DNA of 64,000 bases from contig NZ_SAIY01000007.1 of the NCBI RefSeq assembly GCF_010560025.1, positions 62,001-126,000 of the forward strand. The letters are read 5' to 3'. Under the pieces are notes generated by a model that was not told the origin of the DNA, did not search any database, and saw only the letters and a program-made list of their open reading frames with translations. The position numbers and the translations under genes were made by a program. Origin of the DNA: Verrucosispora sioxanthis. GTDB taxonomy: Bacteria; Actinomycetota; Actinomycetes; Mycobacteriales; Micromonosporaceae. This document shows, one piece after another, positions 42,339-50,477 of this stretch; the stretch's first letter is position 1, and each line of letters opens with the position of its first letter.

Positions 42339-43472
42339 TCAGCGGGACACGCGGATCGGCATGATGAGGTACCGGTACCCACCGATGAGCTCGCCATCCT
42401 CCCCGGCGGGAGAAATGACCGCAGGCTTGAAGGCGTCGACGAAGTGCAGCACGGCGAACTGGGTGCCGAGGTTGGACAACCCGTCGATGAGGTACTGCGG
42501 GTTGAAACCGATGGTCAGCGGTTCGCCGGTGAAGCTGGCCTCCATGGCCTCGCTGGCCCGGGCCTCCTCGGTGCCGCCGGCCTCCACCACCAGCCCGTCG
42601 GCGCTGAAGCTGAGCAGCACGGGGGTGGCGCGTTCGGCGACCAGGGCGACCCGCTTGACGACCTCGATGAGGGTGCTGACCGGCACCCGTGCCTCGGCGT
42701 TGTGGCTGGCCGGGAAGAGCGAGCGGACCGGCGGGTAGTTGGCGCCGTCGAGCAGCCGGCTGGTGGTGCGTCGGGTGCCACCGGAGAAACCGATCATGCC
42801 TTCGCCGGCGGCGCCCTGGGACAGGGCCAGGACGACCTGGCCGCCGAGGGGGCCGAGGGTCTTGGCGGTGTCGTTGAGCGTCCGGGCGGGGACCAACGCG
42901 TTGAGGCTGATCTCCGGGTCGTCCGGGTTCCACTCCATCTCGCGCAGGGCCAGCCGGTACCGGTCGGTGGCGAGCATGGCCAGGTTGCCGCCGGACAGTT
43001 CGATGCGTACGCCGGTCATCATCGGCAGCGTCTCGTCGCGGCTCGCGGCGACCGCCACCTGTGCCACCGCCGCGGCGAACGCCGCCGCATCGACGGTGCC
43101 GGCGCTGGCCGGCATCTCGGGCAGGGTGGGGTAATCCTCCACCGGCATGGTGGGCAGGGTGAACCGGGCGCTGCCACAGACCAGTTCGAGATGCGCGCCG
43201 ACGGCGGCGATGTCGACGGGCTTGGCGGGTAACGCCTTGGTGATCTCGGCGAGCAGCCGCCCGGAGACCAGCGCGGCGCCGTCGGCGTCGCCCTGCACCT
43301 CGACGGTCACCTGGCTACTGACCTCGTAGTCGAAGCCGGAGACCTGCAGACTGCCCTCGGTGACCCGCAGCAGCACCCCGGCCAGCACCGGTACGGACGG
43401 CCGGTTGGGCAGGCTCTTCGCGGTCCAGGCCACGGCCTCGGCGAGCGCGTCGCGCTCCACTCGGAACTTCAT
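42339..43472 (-). CDS. dnaN: DNA polymerase III beta subunit (sliding clamp)
   Basis: A 377-residue beta clamp. MKFRVERDALAEAVAWTAKS marks the true N-terminus at 43472; the frame extends 19 codons upstream without similarity. Three clamp domains are evident: 1-120, 130-250 (LPMMTGVRIELSGGNLAMLA, ATDRYRLALREMEW) and 255-377 (the C-terminal YRYLIMPIRVSR). The final MPIRV peptide completes the protein-binding cleft. It is the first gene on the oriC side opposite dnaA, on the same strand as dnaA. Confidence 0.97.
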   Translation of the reverse strand: MKFRVERDALAEAVAWTAKSLPNRPSVPVLAGVLLRVTEGSLQVSGFDYEVSSQVTVEVQGDADGAALVSGRLLAEITKALPAKPVDIAAVGAHLELVCGSARFTLPTMPVEDYPTLPEMPASAGTVDAAAFAAAVAQVAVAASRDETLPMMTGVRIELSGGNLAMLATDRYRLALREMEWNPDDPEISLNALVPARTLNDTAKTLGPLGGQVVLALSQGAAGEGMIGFSGGTRRTTSRLLDGANYPPVRSLFPASHNAEARVPVSTLIEVVKRVALVAERATPVLLSFSADGLVVEAGGTEEARASEAMEASFTGEPLTIGFNPQYLIDGLSNLGTQFAVLHFVDAFKPAVISPAGEDGELIGGYRYLIMPIRVSR

Positions 43473-43565
43473 CAATGCCTCCGCGTCGACGTCGACGTCG
43501 TCAACTCTCTCATGCCGGACGCTGCCCACCGACCCGCCTGGCGTGCGGGTACCCCTCGCACCTTA

Positions 43566-44190
43566 GGGCGCGAGCGTATCGGCTGTGTGTCCGACCCCAT
43601 GGTTCGTGTCGCTGCTGACGGGTCTGTCCGGCAGCTGTCGACCGATCCACAGGAAGTCCAACGGTGATGATTGGTTTTTGTTCTTTCAGAAGAGATAACT
43701 CATCGTCTTCATCGCACCTGTGCAAACTGTGGAGAACCCGAGTACGGGCAGGTCAGGTGCGTTCTCCACAGGTGGGTTCGTTGTGGATGAGCGGGGGTAA
43801 AACCCGCCTGGCGATCCACAGGTGGCTCCCGTGCACACGGTTGTCCACCGTCGTCCACCGGTTGTCCACCGGTAATCCACCGACTTTCTCCCCAGACCTG
43901 TGGATCGCCGCGCGCGTCTCGTCCGCCGTCATCCCCAGAACCTTCAACAGCTTCCCCACAGGCGACCGGTCGGCGGTGGACAACGGCGGTGGTTGTCCCC
44001 AGGCGTCCACAGCGGTCCACAGCATTGTCCCCAGGGTTTCTCCACAGGCTGTGGGTAACTGGGTGTTGACGGCGCGTGTTCATCCACCGACGGTGGACAA
44101 CAAGCTGTGGACAACGAGTGGCGCGCGGTGTGGACACGCCTTCGATCGTGTGGCCTATACCTCGTCGAGGGTCAACCCGGTGAGCACGAA
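43566..44190. other. oriC with about 20 DnaA boxes
   Basis: The dnaA-dnaN intergenic region. Consensus actinobacterial box TTGTCCACA appears exactly as TGTGGACAA at 44106-44114. Close variants include TTCTCCACA (43762), TTGTGGATG (43781), TTGTCCACC (43841 and 43862), TCGTCCACC (43851), GGTGGACAA (43975 and 44092) and TTGTCCCCA (43993 and 44025), plus further GATCCACA- and GTCCACA-like words, in both orientations. An AT-rich patch at about 43668-43710 (around TTGGTTTTTGTTCTTTC and GATAACTCATC), on the dnaN side, is the best candidate for the unwinding element. Confidence 0.93.
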
Positions 44191-44192
44191 GA

Positions 44193-44220
44193 AGGGTCCG
44201 ACCGTGATCGGCCGGACCCT
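44193..44220 (-). terminator. hairpin terminator after dnaA
   Basis: AGGGTCCG and CGGACCCT pair around an ACCGTGATCGGC loop, about 30 bases beyond the dnaA stop and at the edge of oriC. It should keep dnaA transcription from running through the origin. Confidence 0.7.
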
Positions 44221-44248
44221 CACCGTGGTCGTGCGGGGGGCGTACCCC

Positions 44249-46057
44249 TCAGGTGTTCTGCTTGATCCGGTTGGTCAGCTCGGCGATCTGGTTGTAGAGC
44301 GAGCGCCGTTCGGCCATCTGCTGGCGGATCTTGCGGTCGGCGTGCATCACGGTGGTGTGGTCGCGCCCACCGAAGGCCTGGCCGATCCGGGGCAGCGACA
44401 GGTCGGTCAGCTCGCGACACAGGTACATGGCGACCTGGCGGGCGTTCACCAGCACCCGCGACCGGGAGTGCCCGCGCAGGTCCTCCAGGCTGACGCCGAA
44501 GTAGTCGGCGGTGGAGACCATGATCTGGTCGGCGGTGATCTCCGGCCCGGTGCCGTCCGGGATGAAGTCCCGTAGCACCTCCTCGGCCAGCGACAGTTCC
44601 ACGTTCGACCGGGTCAGGCTGGCGAACGCGGTGACCCGGATCAGCGCCCCCTCCAGTTCCCGGATCGAGTTCGACACCCGGGAGGCGATGAACTCCAGCA
44701 CGTCCGGTGGGGCGAAGAGTCTCTCCTGTGCGGCCTTCTTCTGCAGGATCGCGATCCGCGTCTCCAGGTCCGGTGGCTGGATGTCGGCGAGCAGGCCCCA
44801 CTCGAACCGGGTCCGCAGCCGGTCCTCCAGCGTCGCCAGCTGCTTGGGCGAGCGATCTGAGGTGATCACGATCTGCTTGTTGGCGTTGTGCAGGGTGTTG
44901 AACGTGTGGAAGAACTCCTCCTGGGTCCGCTCGCGGTTCTCCAGGAACTGGATGTCGTCGATCAGCAGGATGTCGACGTCGCGGTAGCGGCGTTGGAAGG
45001 CACTGGTCTTGTCGTCCCGCAGCGAGTTGATGAAGTCGTTCGTGAATTCCTCGGTGGAGACGTACCGGACCGAGCGGGCGTTGCCCAGCGTGGTGGCGTA
45101 GTGGCCGATCGCGTGCAGCAGGTGGGTCTTGCCCAGTCCCGAGCTGCCGTAGATGAACAGCGGGTTGTAAGCCTTCGCCGGTGACTCGGCCACCGCTACG
45201 GAGGCGGCGTGCGCGAAGCGGTTGGACGACCCGATGACGAACGTCTCGAACATGTACTTCGGGTTGAGCCGGTTGCCGCCACTGTCCGCGCCGGTGGGCA
45301 GTCGCCGATCGTCTCGGCCGACCGGTCGGTGATCCGGACCGCCGCGGCCGGGTCCGCTGTCGGTGGCGCCGTCGGCCGGTATGGCCCGAATCACGTGTTG
45401 GTCGCGGGGCGAAACGCCGGAGTCGTCGCCGTAGCGCGACGCGTACCCGCGCGGGCCGGTGGTCCCTCGGTCCAGGTGTCCACCCTGATCGGCGAAGCCC
45501 AACCGCTCCGACGCGCGCCGTCCTGTGCTCTCCGCCGGTGGGACGGGCTCGCCGAACCCGGCACCGAAGAGGCTCTCCTGTCCGCCGGGGCCAGCGGTAC
45601 GGGAATCGTCCTCGACGGGTGGTGCGTCCGGCGGTGCCGGCCGGTCGAACCGGCCCGGGTGGGGCTGCTCGGGAATCAGTGGGAGCTGCCGCCCGCTGTC
45701 GGGACCGGTCGACCGGTCGGCCGACTCGCCGGGACCGTGGTCCATCGGGTCCGATTCCGGAGTGCTGCGGTAGACGGTGCCGGTGGCCCGGCCGTCCTCC
45801 GGTACCCGGACGGTGACGGCGACCTGGACCGGTCGGCCCAGCCGGCGGGTCAACGCCTCGGTGATGGCCGGGCGCAGCCGGGACTCGATCACGTCCCGGG
45901 TGAAGGCGTCCGGCACGGAGAGCAGGACGGTGTCCTCGACGATCGCGCGCAGGCGGGTCAGCCGCAGGTATGCCCGCTGTTGCGCGGAAATGATCTCGTC
46001 AGCGAGTTCGTCGGTCGTCGCCGTCCACACCGCGGCAAGGTCGGTCGTACCGGCCAC
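44249..46057 (-). CDS. dnaA: chromosomal replication initiator protein DnaA
   Basis: About 602 residues. Domain I (1-80: TDLAAVWTATTDELADEIIS, DAFTRDVIESRLRPAITEAL) binds helicase and partners. Domain II (about 95-265) is a long Pro/Gly/Asp/Arg-rich linker, typical of actinobacteria. Domain III is AAA+ with Walker A YGSSGLGKTHLLHAIGHY, Walker B DILLIDDIQFLENRE and sensor SDRSPKQLATLEDRLRTRFE. Domain IV recognises DnaA boxes with GGRDHTTVMHADRKI. GTG 46057 (VAGTTDLAAVW) is chosen by family resemblance; the frame opens 86 codons earlier. TTATCCACA and TTCTCCACA boxes 105-125 bases upstream suggest autoregulation. Confidence 0.96.
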   Translation of the reverse strand: MAGTTDLAAVWTATTDELADEIISAQQRAYLRLTRLRAIVEDTVLLSVPDAFTRDVIESRLRPAITEALTRRLGRPVQVAVTVRVPEDGRATGTVYRSTPESDPMDHGPGESADRSTGPDSGRQLPLIPEQPHPGRFDRPAPPDAPPVEDDSRTAGPGGQESLFGAGFGEPVPPAESTGRRASERLGFADQGGHLDRGTTGPRGYASRYGDDSGVSPRDQHVIRAIPADGATDSGPGRGGPDHRPVGRDDRRLPTGADSGGNRLNPKYMFETFVIGSSNRFAHAASVAVAESPAKAYNPLFIYGSSGLGKTHLLHAIGHYATTLGNARSVRYVSTEEFTNDFINSLRDDKTSAFQRRYRDVDILLIDDIQFLENRERTQEEFFHTFNTLHNANKQIVITSDRSPKQLATLEDRLRTRFEWGLLADIQPPDLETRIAILQKKAAQERLFAPPDVLEFIASRVSNSIRELEGALIRVTAFASLTRSNVELSLAEEVLRDFIPDGTGPEITADQIMVSTADYFGVSLEDLRGHSRSRVLVNARQVAMYLCRELTDLSLPRIGQAFGGRDHTTVMHADRKIRQQMAERRSLYNQIAELTNRIKQNT

Positions 46058-46161
46058 CGTCGTGCCACCCCCTCGCCTCTGCTCCCGGACGCCGCCGTCT
46101 TCCGGTGGCCCGATACCGGCGGGCGAGATGACGCCACCCACCCGATCGCCGCACCCGGTCG

Positions 46162-46181
46162 TTCTCCACAAGTTATCCACA
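46162..46181. promoter_or_regulatory. two DnaA boxes upstream of dnaA
   Basis: TTCTCCACA (46162-46170) and the exact consensus TTATCCACA (46173-46181), in tandem and same orientation, 105-124 bases upstream of the dnaA start. They are placed for DnaA autoregulation. Confidence 0.75.
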
Positions 46182-46465
46182 GCCTGTGTACCGACCGATT
46201 GTGGCCGCCCGCCGATCGCGGGTCGGACCTGCCCCCTGCCGTGGCCGGGCACTGAAGCGGGGTTCACCGTGCCGAACGATTCACCACCGTGTCCGGTCTT
46301 GCCTGCCGGCGACATCGGCGAAACTCCGACGCTGACCGCAATCGGGCACGGTAACAGCGTTGTCGCCGCGTCTTCAACCGCCAGCGCGGGTCGCCCCTGT
46401 CGGCATCCGTGAAAACCGCCGCTTCGGTCGTCTCCCGTCGCAGCTCACCGCCGCCGTGACCGGGT

Positions 46466-46494
46466 TTGACGCTGATTGCCCCCCGGCCTAGGCT
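46466..46494 (+). promoter_or_regulatory. rpmH: probable rpmH promoter
   Basis: TTGACG (46466-46471), a 17-base spacer and TAGGCT (46489-46494) match a sigma-70-like housekeeping promoter. It would give a leader of about 175 bases before rpmH, consistent with a strongly expressed ribosomal protein gene. Confidence 0.6.
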
Positions 46495-46676
46495 GGAGGG
46501 GCTGCTCTCACGCCCTCTGCTAGGGTGATGGGTGCTCGCTGCCCGCGGTCGCGCACCGCACAACCGAGGTCACGCACCCGCAGGGCAGCACCGATCGGGG
46601 CTGCCGCAGCGGCGGCCCGGACCACCACGACCCGGCGATCCACTCGTCCGGGGCGTCCGACAACGGAGAGCCTGAC

Positions 46677-46814
46677 GTGAGCAAGCGCACCTACCAGCCG
46701 AACAACCGCCGGCGCGCGAAGACCCACGGCTTCCGGCTGCGCATGCGCACCCGGGCCGGCCGCGCCATCATCTCGACCCGTCGCGCCAAGGGCCGCGCCC
46801 GCCTGTCGGCCTGA
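46677..46814 (+). CDS. rpmH: ribosomal protein bL34
   Basis: A 45-residue large-subunit ribosomal protein, very basic: VSKRTYQPNNRRRAKTHGFR at the N-terminus and STRRAKGRARLSA at the C-terminus, the universal L34 pattern. GTG start at 46677, with GGAG eleven bases upstream. First gene of the rpmH-rnpA-yidD-yidC-khpB-rsmG run on the plus strand. Confidence 0.97.
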   Translation: MSKRTYQPNNRRRAKTHGFRLRMRTRAGRAIISTRRAKGRARLSA

Positions 46815-46848
46815 GGCCGGTCAGGTCCGCTCCGGAGGACGTGACGTC

Positions 46849-47262
46849 GTGCTGGCGGCCGCCCAACGACTGCGGCGCAGCAGCGACTTCGCCGCAGCGG
46901 TTCGTGGTGGTCGTCGAGCCGGTCGCGGTGCCCTGGCCGTCCATCTGACCGTGCCGGGCACAACCGGATCCGACAACGCAGCGCCGAAGCCGGCGCGGGA
47001 CAGCGCGGAGGCAGACTCCACGCCAGTGTCCCGCGCCGGCTTCGTCGTTTCCAAGGCGGTCGGACCGGCGGTGGTCCGCAACCGGGTCCGCCGCCGGTTG
47101 CGGCATCTGACCCGCGAACGCCTCGTCGACCTGCCGGCCGGAAGCACCCTCGTGGTACGCGCCCTGCCGGCTGCGGCCGACGCCACCTACCAGCGACTCG
47201 GCGCCGACCTGGACGCGGCGCTCGAGGCCGCCCGGGCCGGTCGGAGACGGCGGCCCCGATGA
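46849..47262 (+). CDS. rnpA: ribonuclease P protein component
   Basis: A 137-residue protein subunit of RNase P, which trims tRNA 5' ends. Family elements are LAAAQRLRRSSDFAAAVRGG at the N-terminus and the RNA-binding RNR motif in VRNRVRRRLRHLTRERL (residues about 77-93). A 20-residue Pro/Ala/Glu-rich insert (about 38-58) precedes RAGFVVSKAVG. GTG start. Its stop overlaps the yidD start by four bases (ATGA). Confidence 0.95.
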   Translation: MLAAAQRLRRSSDFAAAVRGGRRAGRGALAVHLTVPGTTGSDNAAPKPARDSAEADSTPVSRAGFVVSKAVGPAVVRNRVRRRLRHLTRERLVDLPAGSTLVVRALPAAADATYQRLGADLDAALEAARAGRRRRPR

Positions 47263-47546
47263 GTGCCGAGCAGACACCGTCCGGCCCGGCTACGCCCGGT
47301 GCCCGGGTGCTGACCCTGCCCATCATCGCGTACCGTCGGTGGATAAGCCCGGCGTTGCCGGCCCGCTGTCGGTTCTACCCGTCGTGCAGCGCCTACGCCC
47401 TGGAGGCCGTGGCCCGGCACGGTGCGCTCCGGGGAGCCGGTCTGACGGTCCGGCGGCTGTCGCGCTGTCACCCATTCCATCCTGGCGGATACGACCCGGT
47501 GCCGGAGCCGGGCGACCGTCGACCTGCCGACGTGACTGGAGCCTGA
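47259..47546 (+). CDS. yidD: membrane protein insertion efficiency factor YidD
   Basis: A 95-residue YidD (DUF37) protein that assists YidC-dependent membrane insertion. The signature is clear: IAYRRWISPALPARCRFYPS, CSAYALEAVARHGALRG and RLSRCHPFHPGGYDPVPEP, with the three conserved cysteines. It begins inside the rnpA stop and ends three bases before the yidC start, so rnpA-yidD-yidC are tightly coupled. Confidence 0.96.
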   Translation: MSAEQTPSGPATPGARVLTLPIIAYRRWISPALPARCRFYPSCSAYALEAVARHGALRGAGLTVRRLSRCHPFHPGGYDPVPEPGDRRPADVTGA

Positions 47547-47549
47547 GAA

Positions 47550-48536
47550 TTGAGTCTCGACTGGATCTACTACGCGATCTCGTGGATCCTGCTGGCCTGG
47601 CACTCGGCCTGGGACGCCATCGGCATTCCGGACGGCGCGGTCCTCGGCACCAACTGGGCGTGGATCCTCGCCATCGTCTTCCTGGTGGTCACGGTCCGGG
47701 TCATCCTGTTCCCGGTCTTCGTCAAGCAGATCAAGTCGCAGCGGGCGATGCAGGCGCTCCAGCCGCAGGTCAAGGCCCTCCAGGAGAAGCACAAGGGTGA
47801 CCGGGAGACGCTCCAGAAGGAGATGATGGAGCTCTACCGGAAGGAAAAGGCCAACCCGCTCATGGGCTGCCTTCCGATGTTCCTCCAGATCCCGGTCTTC
47901 CTCGGCCTCTTCCACGTGCTGCGTCGCCTGAACCCGGACCCGGCGAAGAACAACAAGGACATCTACGGCTGGACGGTCGACCAGTTCAACAGCGCCTCGG
48001 ACGCGACCCTGTTCACCGCCCCGATCGCCAGCAAGTTCGGCTCGACCGCGGCGGAGCTGGCACAGCTCGGTGCCAACGGCACCGTCGTGAAGATCATGGC
48101 CGGTGTCCTGGTGCTGGTGATGATGGGCACCACCTACCTCACCAGCCGCCAGATGATCCTCAAGACGGGTTGGGCGGAGGACCCACAGCAGCGCATGATC
48201 CAGCGCCTGATGCTCTACGGCATCCCGCTGTCCCTGCTGGTTTCCGGCGCCATCTTCCCGATCGGTGTGATCATCTACTGGGTCACCAACAACCTGTTCA
48301 CGCTCGGGCAGCAGCAGTGGGTGCTGCGCAAGTTCCCGCCGCCGGTGACCGCGACCAGCGCAAAGCCGGGCACCTCGGCGCGTAACGGCGCACAGCCGGC
48401 AAAGACCAGCGGGTTGTTCGGCCGGAGCAAGCCGACCCCGGCACCGCCGCCGGCCGCGCCGAAGATCGCCGGCCCGAAGCCGGGTGCCAAGCCGGTCAAC
48501 CCGAAGAAGGGCCGCCCCGCCAAGCGGCAGGGCTGA
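47550..48536 (+). CDS. yidC: membrane protein insertase YidC
   Basis: A 328-residue Oxa1/YidC insertase. It has an N-terminal hydrophobic segment, then the conserved core with WAWILAIVFLVVTVRVILFP, the cytoplasmic helical hairpin QALQPQVKALQEKHKGDRET, NPLMGCLPMFLQIPVFLGLF and IPLSLLVSGAIFPIGVIIYW. The C-terminal tail (about 270-328) is Pro/Ala/Lys-rich and basic, suited to ribosome contact. TTG 47550 is used because it begins three bases after yidD and just ahead of the family N-terminus. The short actinobacterial form lacks the large periplasmic domain of E. coli YidC. Confidence 0.96.
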   Translation: MSLDWIYYAISWILLAWHSAWDAIGIPDGAVLGTNWAWILAIVFLVVTVRVILFPVFVKQIKSQRAMQALQPQVKALQEKHKGDRETLQKEMMELYRKEKANPLMGCLPMFLQIPVFLGLFHVLRRLNPDPAKNNKDIYGWTVDQFNSASDATLFTAPIASKFGSTAAELAQLGANGTVVKIMAGVLVLVMMGTTYLTSRQMILKTGWAEDPQQRMIQRLMLYGIPLSLLVSGAIFPIGVIIYWVTNNLFTLGQQQWVLRKFPPPVTATSAKPGTSARNGAQPAKTSGLFGRSKPTPAPPPAAPKIAGPKPGAKPVNPKKGRPAKRQG

Positions 48537-48749
48537 ATACGTCCGGGCCGCCGCCGGAAGACCGGTGGCGGCCCGTTGCACGCCGTGCGGCCGCCGTATG
48601 GCCGGCGCAGGTGCGCGAAGCGTCACCCGTGCGGTGGCGGACGGGCGAGACTGCCCCTACAGACGTGCCCGCGGGCACCGGCGACGTCCCGCCGGCCCCG
48701 GGAAACCAGCGGACCCGAGGTCCGGCCGAGCGAGTACGGAGATGACACC

Positions 48750-49337
48750 GTGACCGACACCAGCATCCCCCGCGCCGACCAGCCCCTGGACGACGAGGAG
48801 CCGACCGCGGCGGCTCCGGTCAGGGGCGAGCCGGAGGAGACCGACGCCGAAGCGGCACCGAGCAAGACCGCCGGCGAGAGTGACCTGTTCCGGCAGAGCG
48901 AGATCGCGGCCGACTACGTGGAGGGGCTGCTCGACATCCTCGACTACGACGGCGACATCGACGAACTGGTGTCGGGCGGCCGCCCGGTGGTCGAGGTCGT
49001 CGGCGGACGCCTGCAGAACCTCGTCGGCCAGCGCGGCGCCACTCTGGAGGCACTTCAGGAACTGGCCCGGCTCGCGGTGTTCCGGCAGACCGGCGCACCG
49101 AGCCGCCTGCTGCTCGACGTGGGCGGGTACCGCGCCAACCGGCGGAAGGAACTGGCGGCGGTTGCCCGCAACGCCGTCGAGAAGGTCAAGGAGCACGGGG
49201 AGCCGGTGCGGCTGGAGCCGATGTCGGCCTTCGAGCGCAAGTGCGTTCACGATGTGGTCAACGCGATCGACGGGGTGGAGAGCGAGTCCGAGGGCGTCGA
49301 GCCCAGCCGGCGCATCGTCGTCCGTCCCGCGGACTGA
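48750..49337 (+). CDS. khpB: KhpB/Jag family RNA-binding protein (KH-R3H)
   Basis: A 195-residue protein. An acidic, low-complexity N-terminus (1-45) is followed by a KH-like domain (about 55-125: EVVGGRLQNLVGQRGATLEA, LQELARLAVFRQTG) and a C-terminal R3H domain (LEPMSAFERKCVHDVVNAI ... SRRIVVRPAD). This is the Jag/SpoIIIJ-associated protein, which binds RNA with KhpA and affects cell elongation in other bacteria. GTG 48750 starts the protein-like sequence. It lies three bases before rsmG and downstream of yidC, as in most actinobacteria. Confidence 0.93.
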   Translation: MTDTSIPRADQPLDDEEPTAAAPVRGEPEETDAEAAPSKTAGESDLFRQSEIAADYVEGLLDILDYDGDIDELVSGGRPVVEVVGGRLQNLVGQRGATLEALQELARLAVFRQTGAPSRLLLDVGGYRANRRKELAAVARNAVEKVKEHGEPVRLEPMSAFERKCVHDVVNAIDGVESESEGVEPSRRIVVRPAD

Positions 49338-49340
49338 CGG

Positions 49341-50129
49341 GTGACTCGACAGCACGCCAGCGGCAGCGCCGCGTCCGGCCCGGGTGGTACGCCGCCCGGG
49401 CCGCCGGCTGTCCCGCCGGACCCCAGCACTGCCGTGCTACCGCCCGAACTGGCCCCGGCGGCTCGCCAGCTGTTCGGCGTACGCCTCGACGTCGCGGCCG
49501 CGTACGCCGAGCTGCTCGCGACCGACGGTGTGGTGCGCGGGCTGATCGGCCCCCGCGAGGCACCCCGGATCTGGGACCGTCACCTGCTGAACTGCGCGAC
49601 GGTGGCCGAGCTGATCCCGCCGCGCGCCAGCGTGCTGGACGTGGGATCGGGTGCCGGGCTGCCCGGTCTGGTGCTCGCCATCGCCCGGCCCGACCTGGCG
49701 GTGACCCTCATCGAGCCGCTGGCTCGCCGTACCGCCTTCCTGGAGGAGGCGGTGGAGGCGCTCGGACTGACCGACTCGGTGCGGGTGTTTCGCGGCCGGG
49801 CCGAGGAGGCCGTCGGGAGGGCGGATGCCGTGCCGGGCGAGGTGGTCACCGCCCGGGCGGTGGCGCCGCTGGACCGGCTGGCGAGTTGGTGCCTGCCGCT
49901 GACCGGGGTGGGTGGTCGACTGCTCGCCCTGAAGGGTGCCTCCGCGGCGGAGGAGATCGCCGAGCATGCCGAGGCGGTGCACCGCCTCGGTGGTGGTCGA
50001 CCCGTCTTGCACCGATGTGGTGCGGGCGTGGTGGATCCGCCGACCACCGTGGTCGAGATCGTCCGGGAACGGACCGCCGGTCCGGCTCCCCGTACCTCGT
50101 CGAGGAAGTCGCGTTCGCGTCGCCGGTGA
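49341..50129 (+). CDS. rsmG: 16S rRNA (guanine527-N7)-methyltransferase RsmG
   Basis: A 262-residue SAM-dependent methyltransferase for G527 of 16S rRNA (GidB). A Pro/Gly/Ala-rich N-terminus of about 30 residues precedes the domain. SAM motif I is VLDVGSGAGLPGLVLAIARP; RIWDRHLLNCATVAELIP and VVTARAVAPLDRLASWCLPL are RsmG-specific. GTG start at 49341, three bases after khpB. The C-terminal tail is basic (SSRKSRSRRR). Loss of RsmG gives low-level streptomycin resistance in other actinobacteria (family knowledge). Confidence 0.95.
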   Translation: MTRQHASGSAASGPGGTPPGPPAVPPDPSTAVLPPELAPAARQLFGVRLDVAAAYAELLATDGVVRGLIGPREAPRIWDRHLLNCATVAELIPPRASVLDVGSGAGLPGLVLAIARPDLAVTLIEPLARRTAFLEEAVEALGLTDSVRVFRGRAEEAVGRADAVPGEVVTARAVAPLDRLASWCLPLTGVGGRLLALKGASAAEEIAEHAEAVHRLGGGRPVLHRCGAGVVDPPTTVVEIVRERTAGPAPRTSSRKSRSRRR

Positions 50130-50477
50130 GCCGGGTCGGGACCTGGCCTCTGGTGCTGCGGCTGTCGCAGCTGACTTCGGCTCGTCGTTCCTGCTGCTGA
50201 CCTGCGTCTTCACGCCGTCCCCGTCGTGTGGGGCGGGGTTTCGGGGCGGTCCTGGCCGGTTCCCCGGGCAACATGCGACCGGCGGGTTACGAACCCGACG
50301 TGGACCGGCCGCGCCCGTGCGCCGTAGGCTGGCCGCGCGTCGATAGTGTGGAGCGGGCGGCGATGGATTTCCCTCCGGGGCCTGACCGCTCCCGCCGGGC
50401 GGTACCTCTGCGGAGAGCACGCGAGTGGCCCGGTTGACGGGTGCGGACCGACCATCCGAAGCGGGCAGGGATGACAG
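50130..50477. other. intergenic region between rsmG and parA
   Basis: About 350 bases, no convincing gene. A TAGTGT-like -10 near 50343-50348 (CGATAGTGTGGAGC) could serve parA. Open frames here are compositional. Confidence 0.5.

Larger units (their letters stand above)
46058..46676. other. divergent dnaA/rpmH control region
   Basis: About 620 bases without a gene between the divergent dnaA and rpmH starts. It holds DnaA boxes at 46162-46181, the rpmH promoter candidate at 46466-46494 and a long rpmH leader. Open frames here are shadows or upstream extensions of dnaA. Confidence 0.7.

Noticed and set aside
46058..46315. An 86-codon upstream extension of dnaA
   Set aside because: It covers the DnaA boxes of the dnaA control region and has no resemblance to DnaA domain I, which begins at TDLAAVW.
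48537..48749. A longer open frame upstream of khpB starting at 48576
   Set aside because: The leader part is Arg/Pro-rich with no KhpB resemblance. GTG 48750 begins the acidic N-terminus usual for the family.
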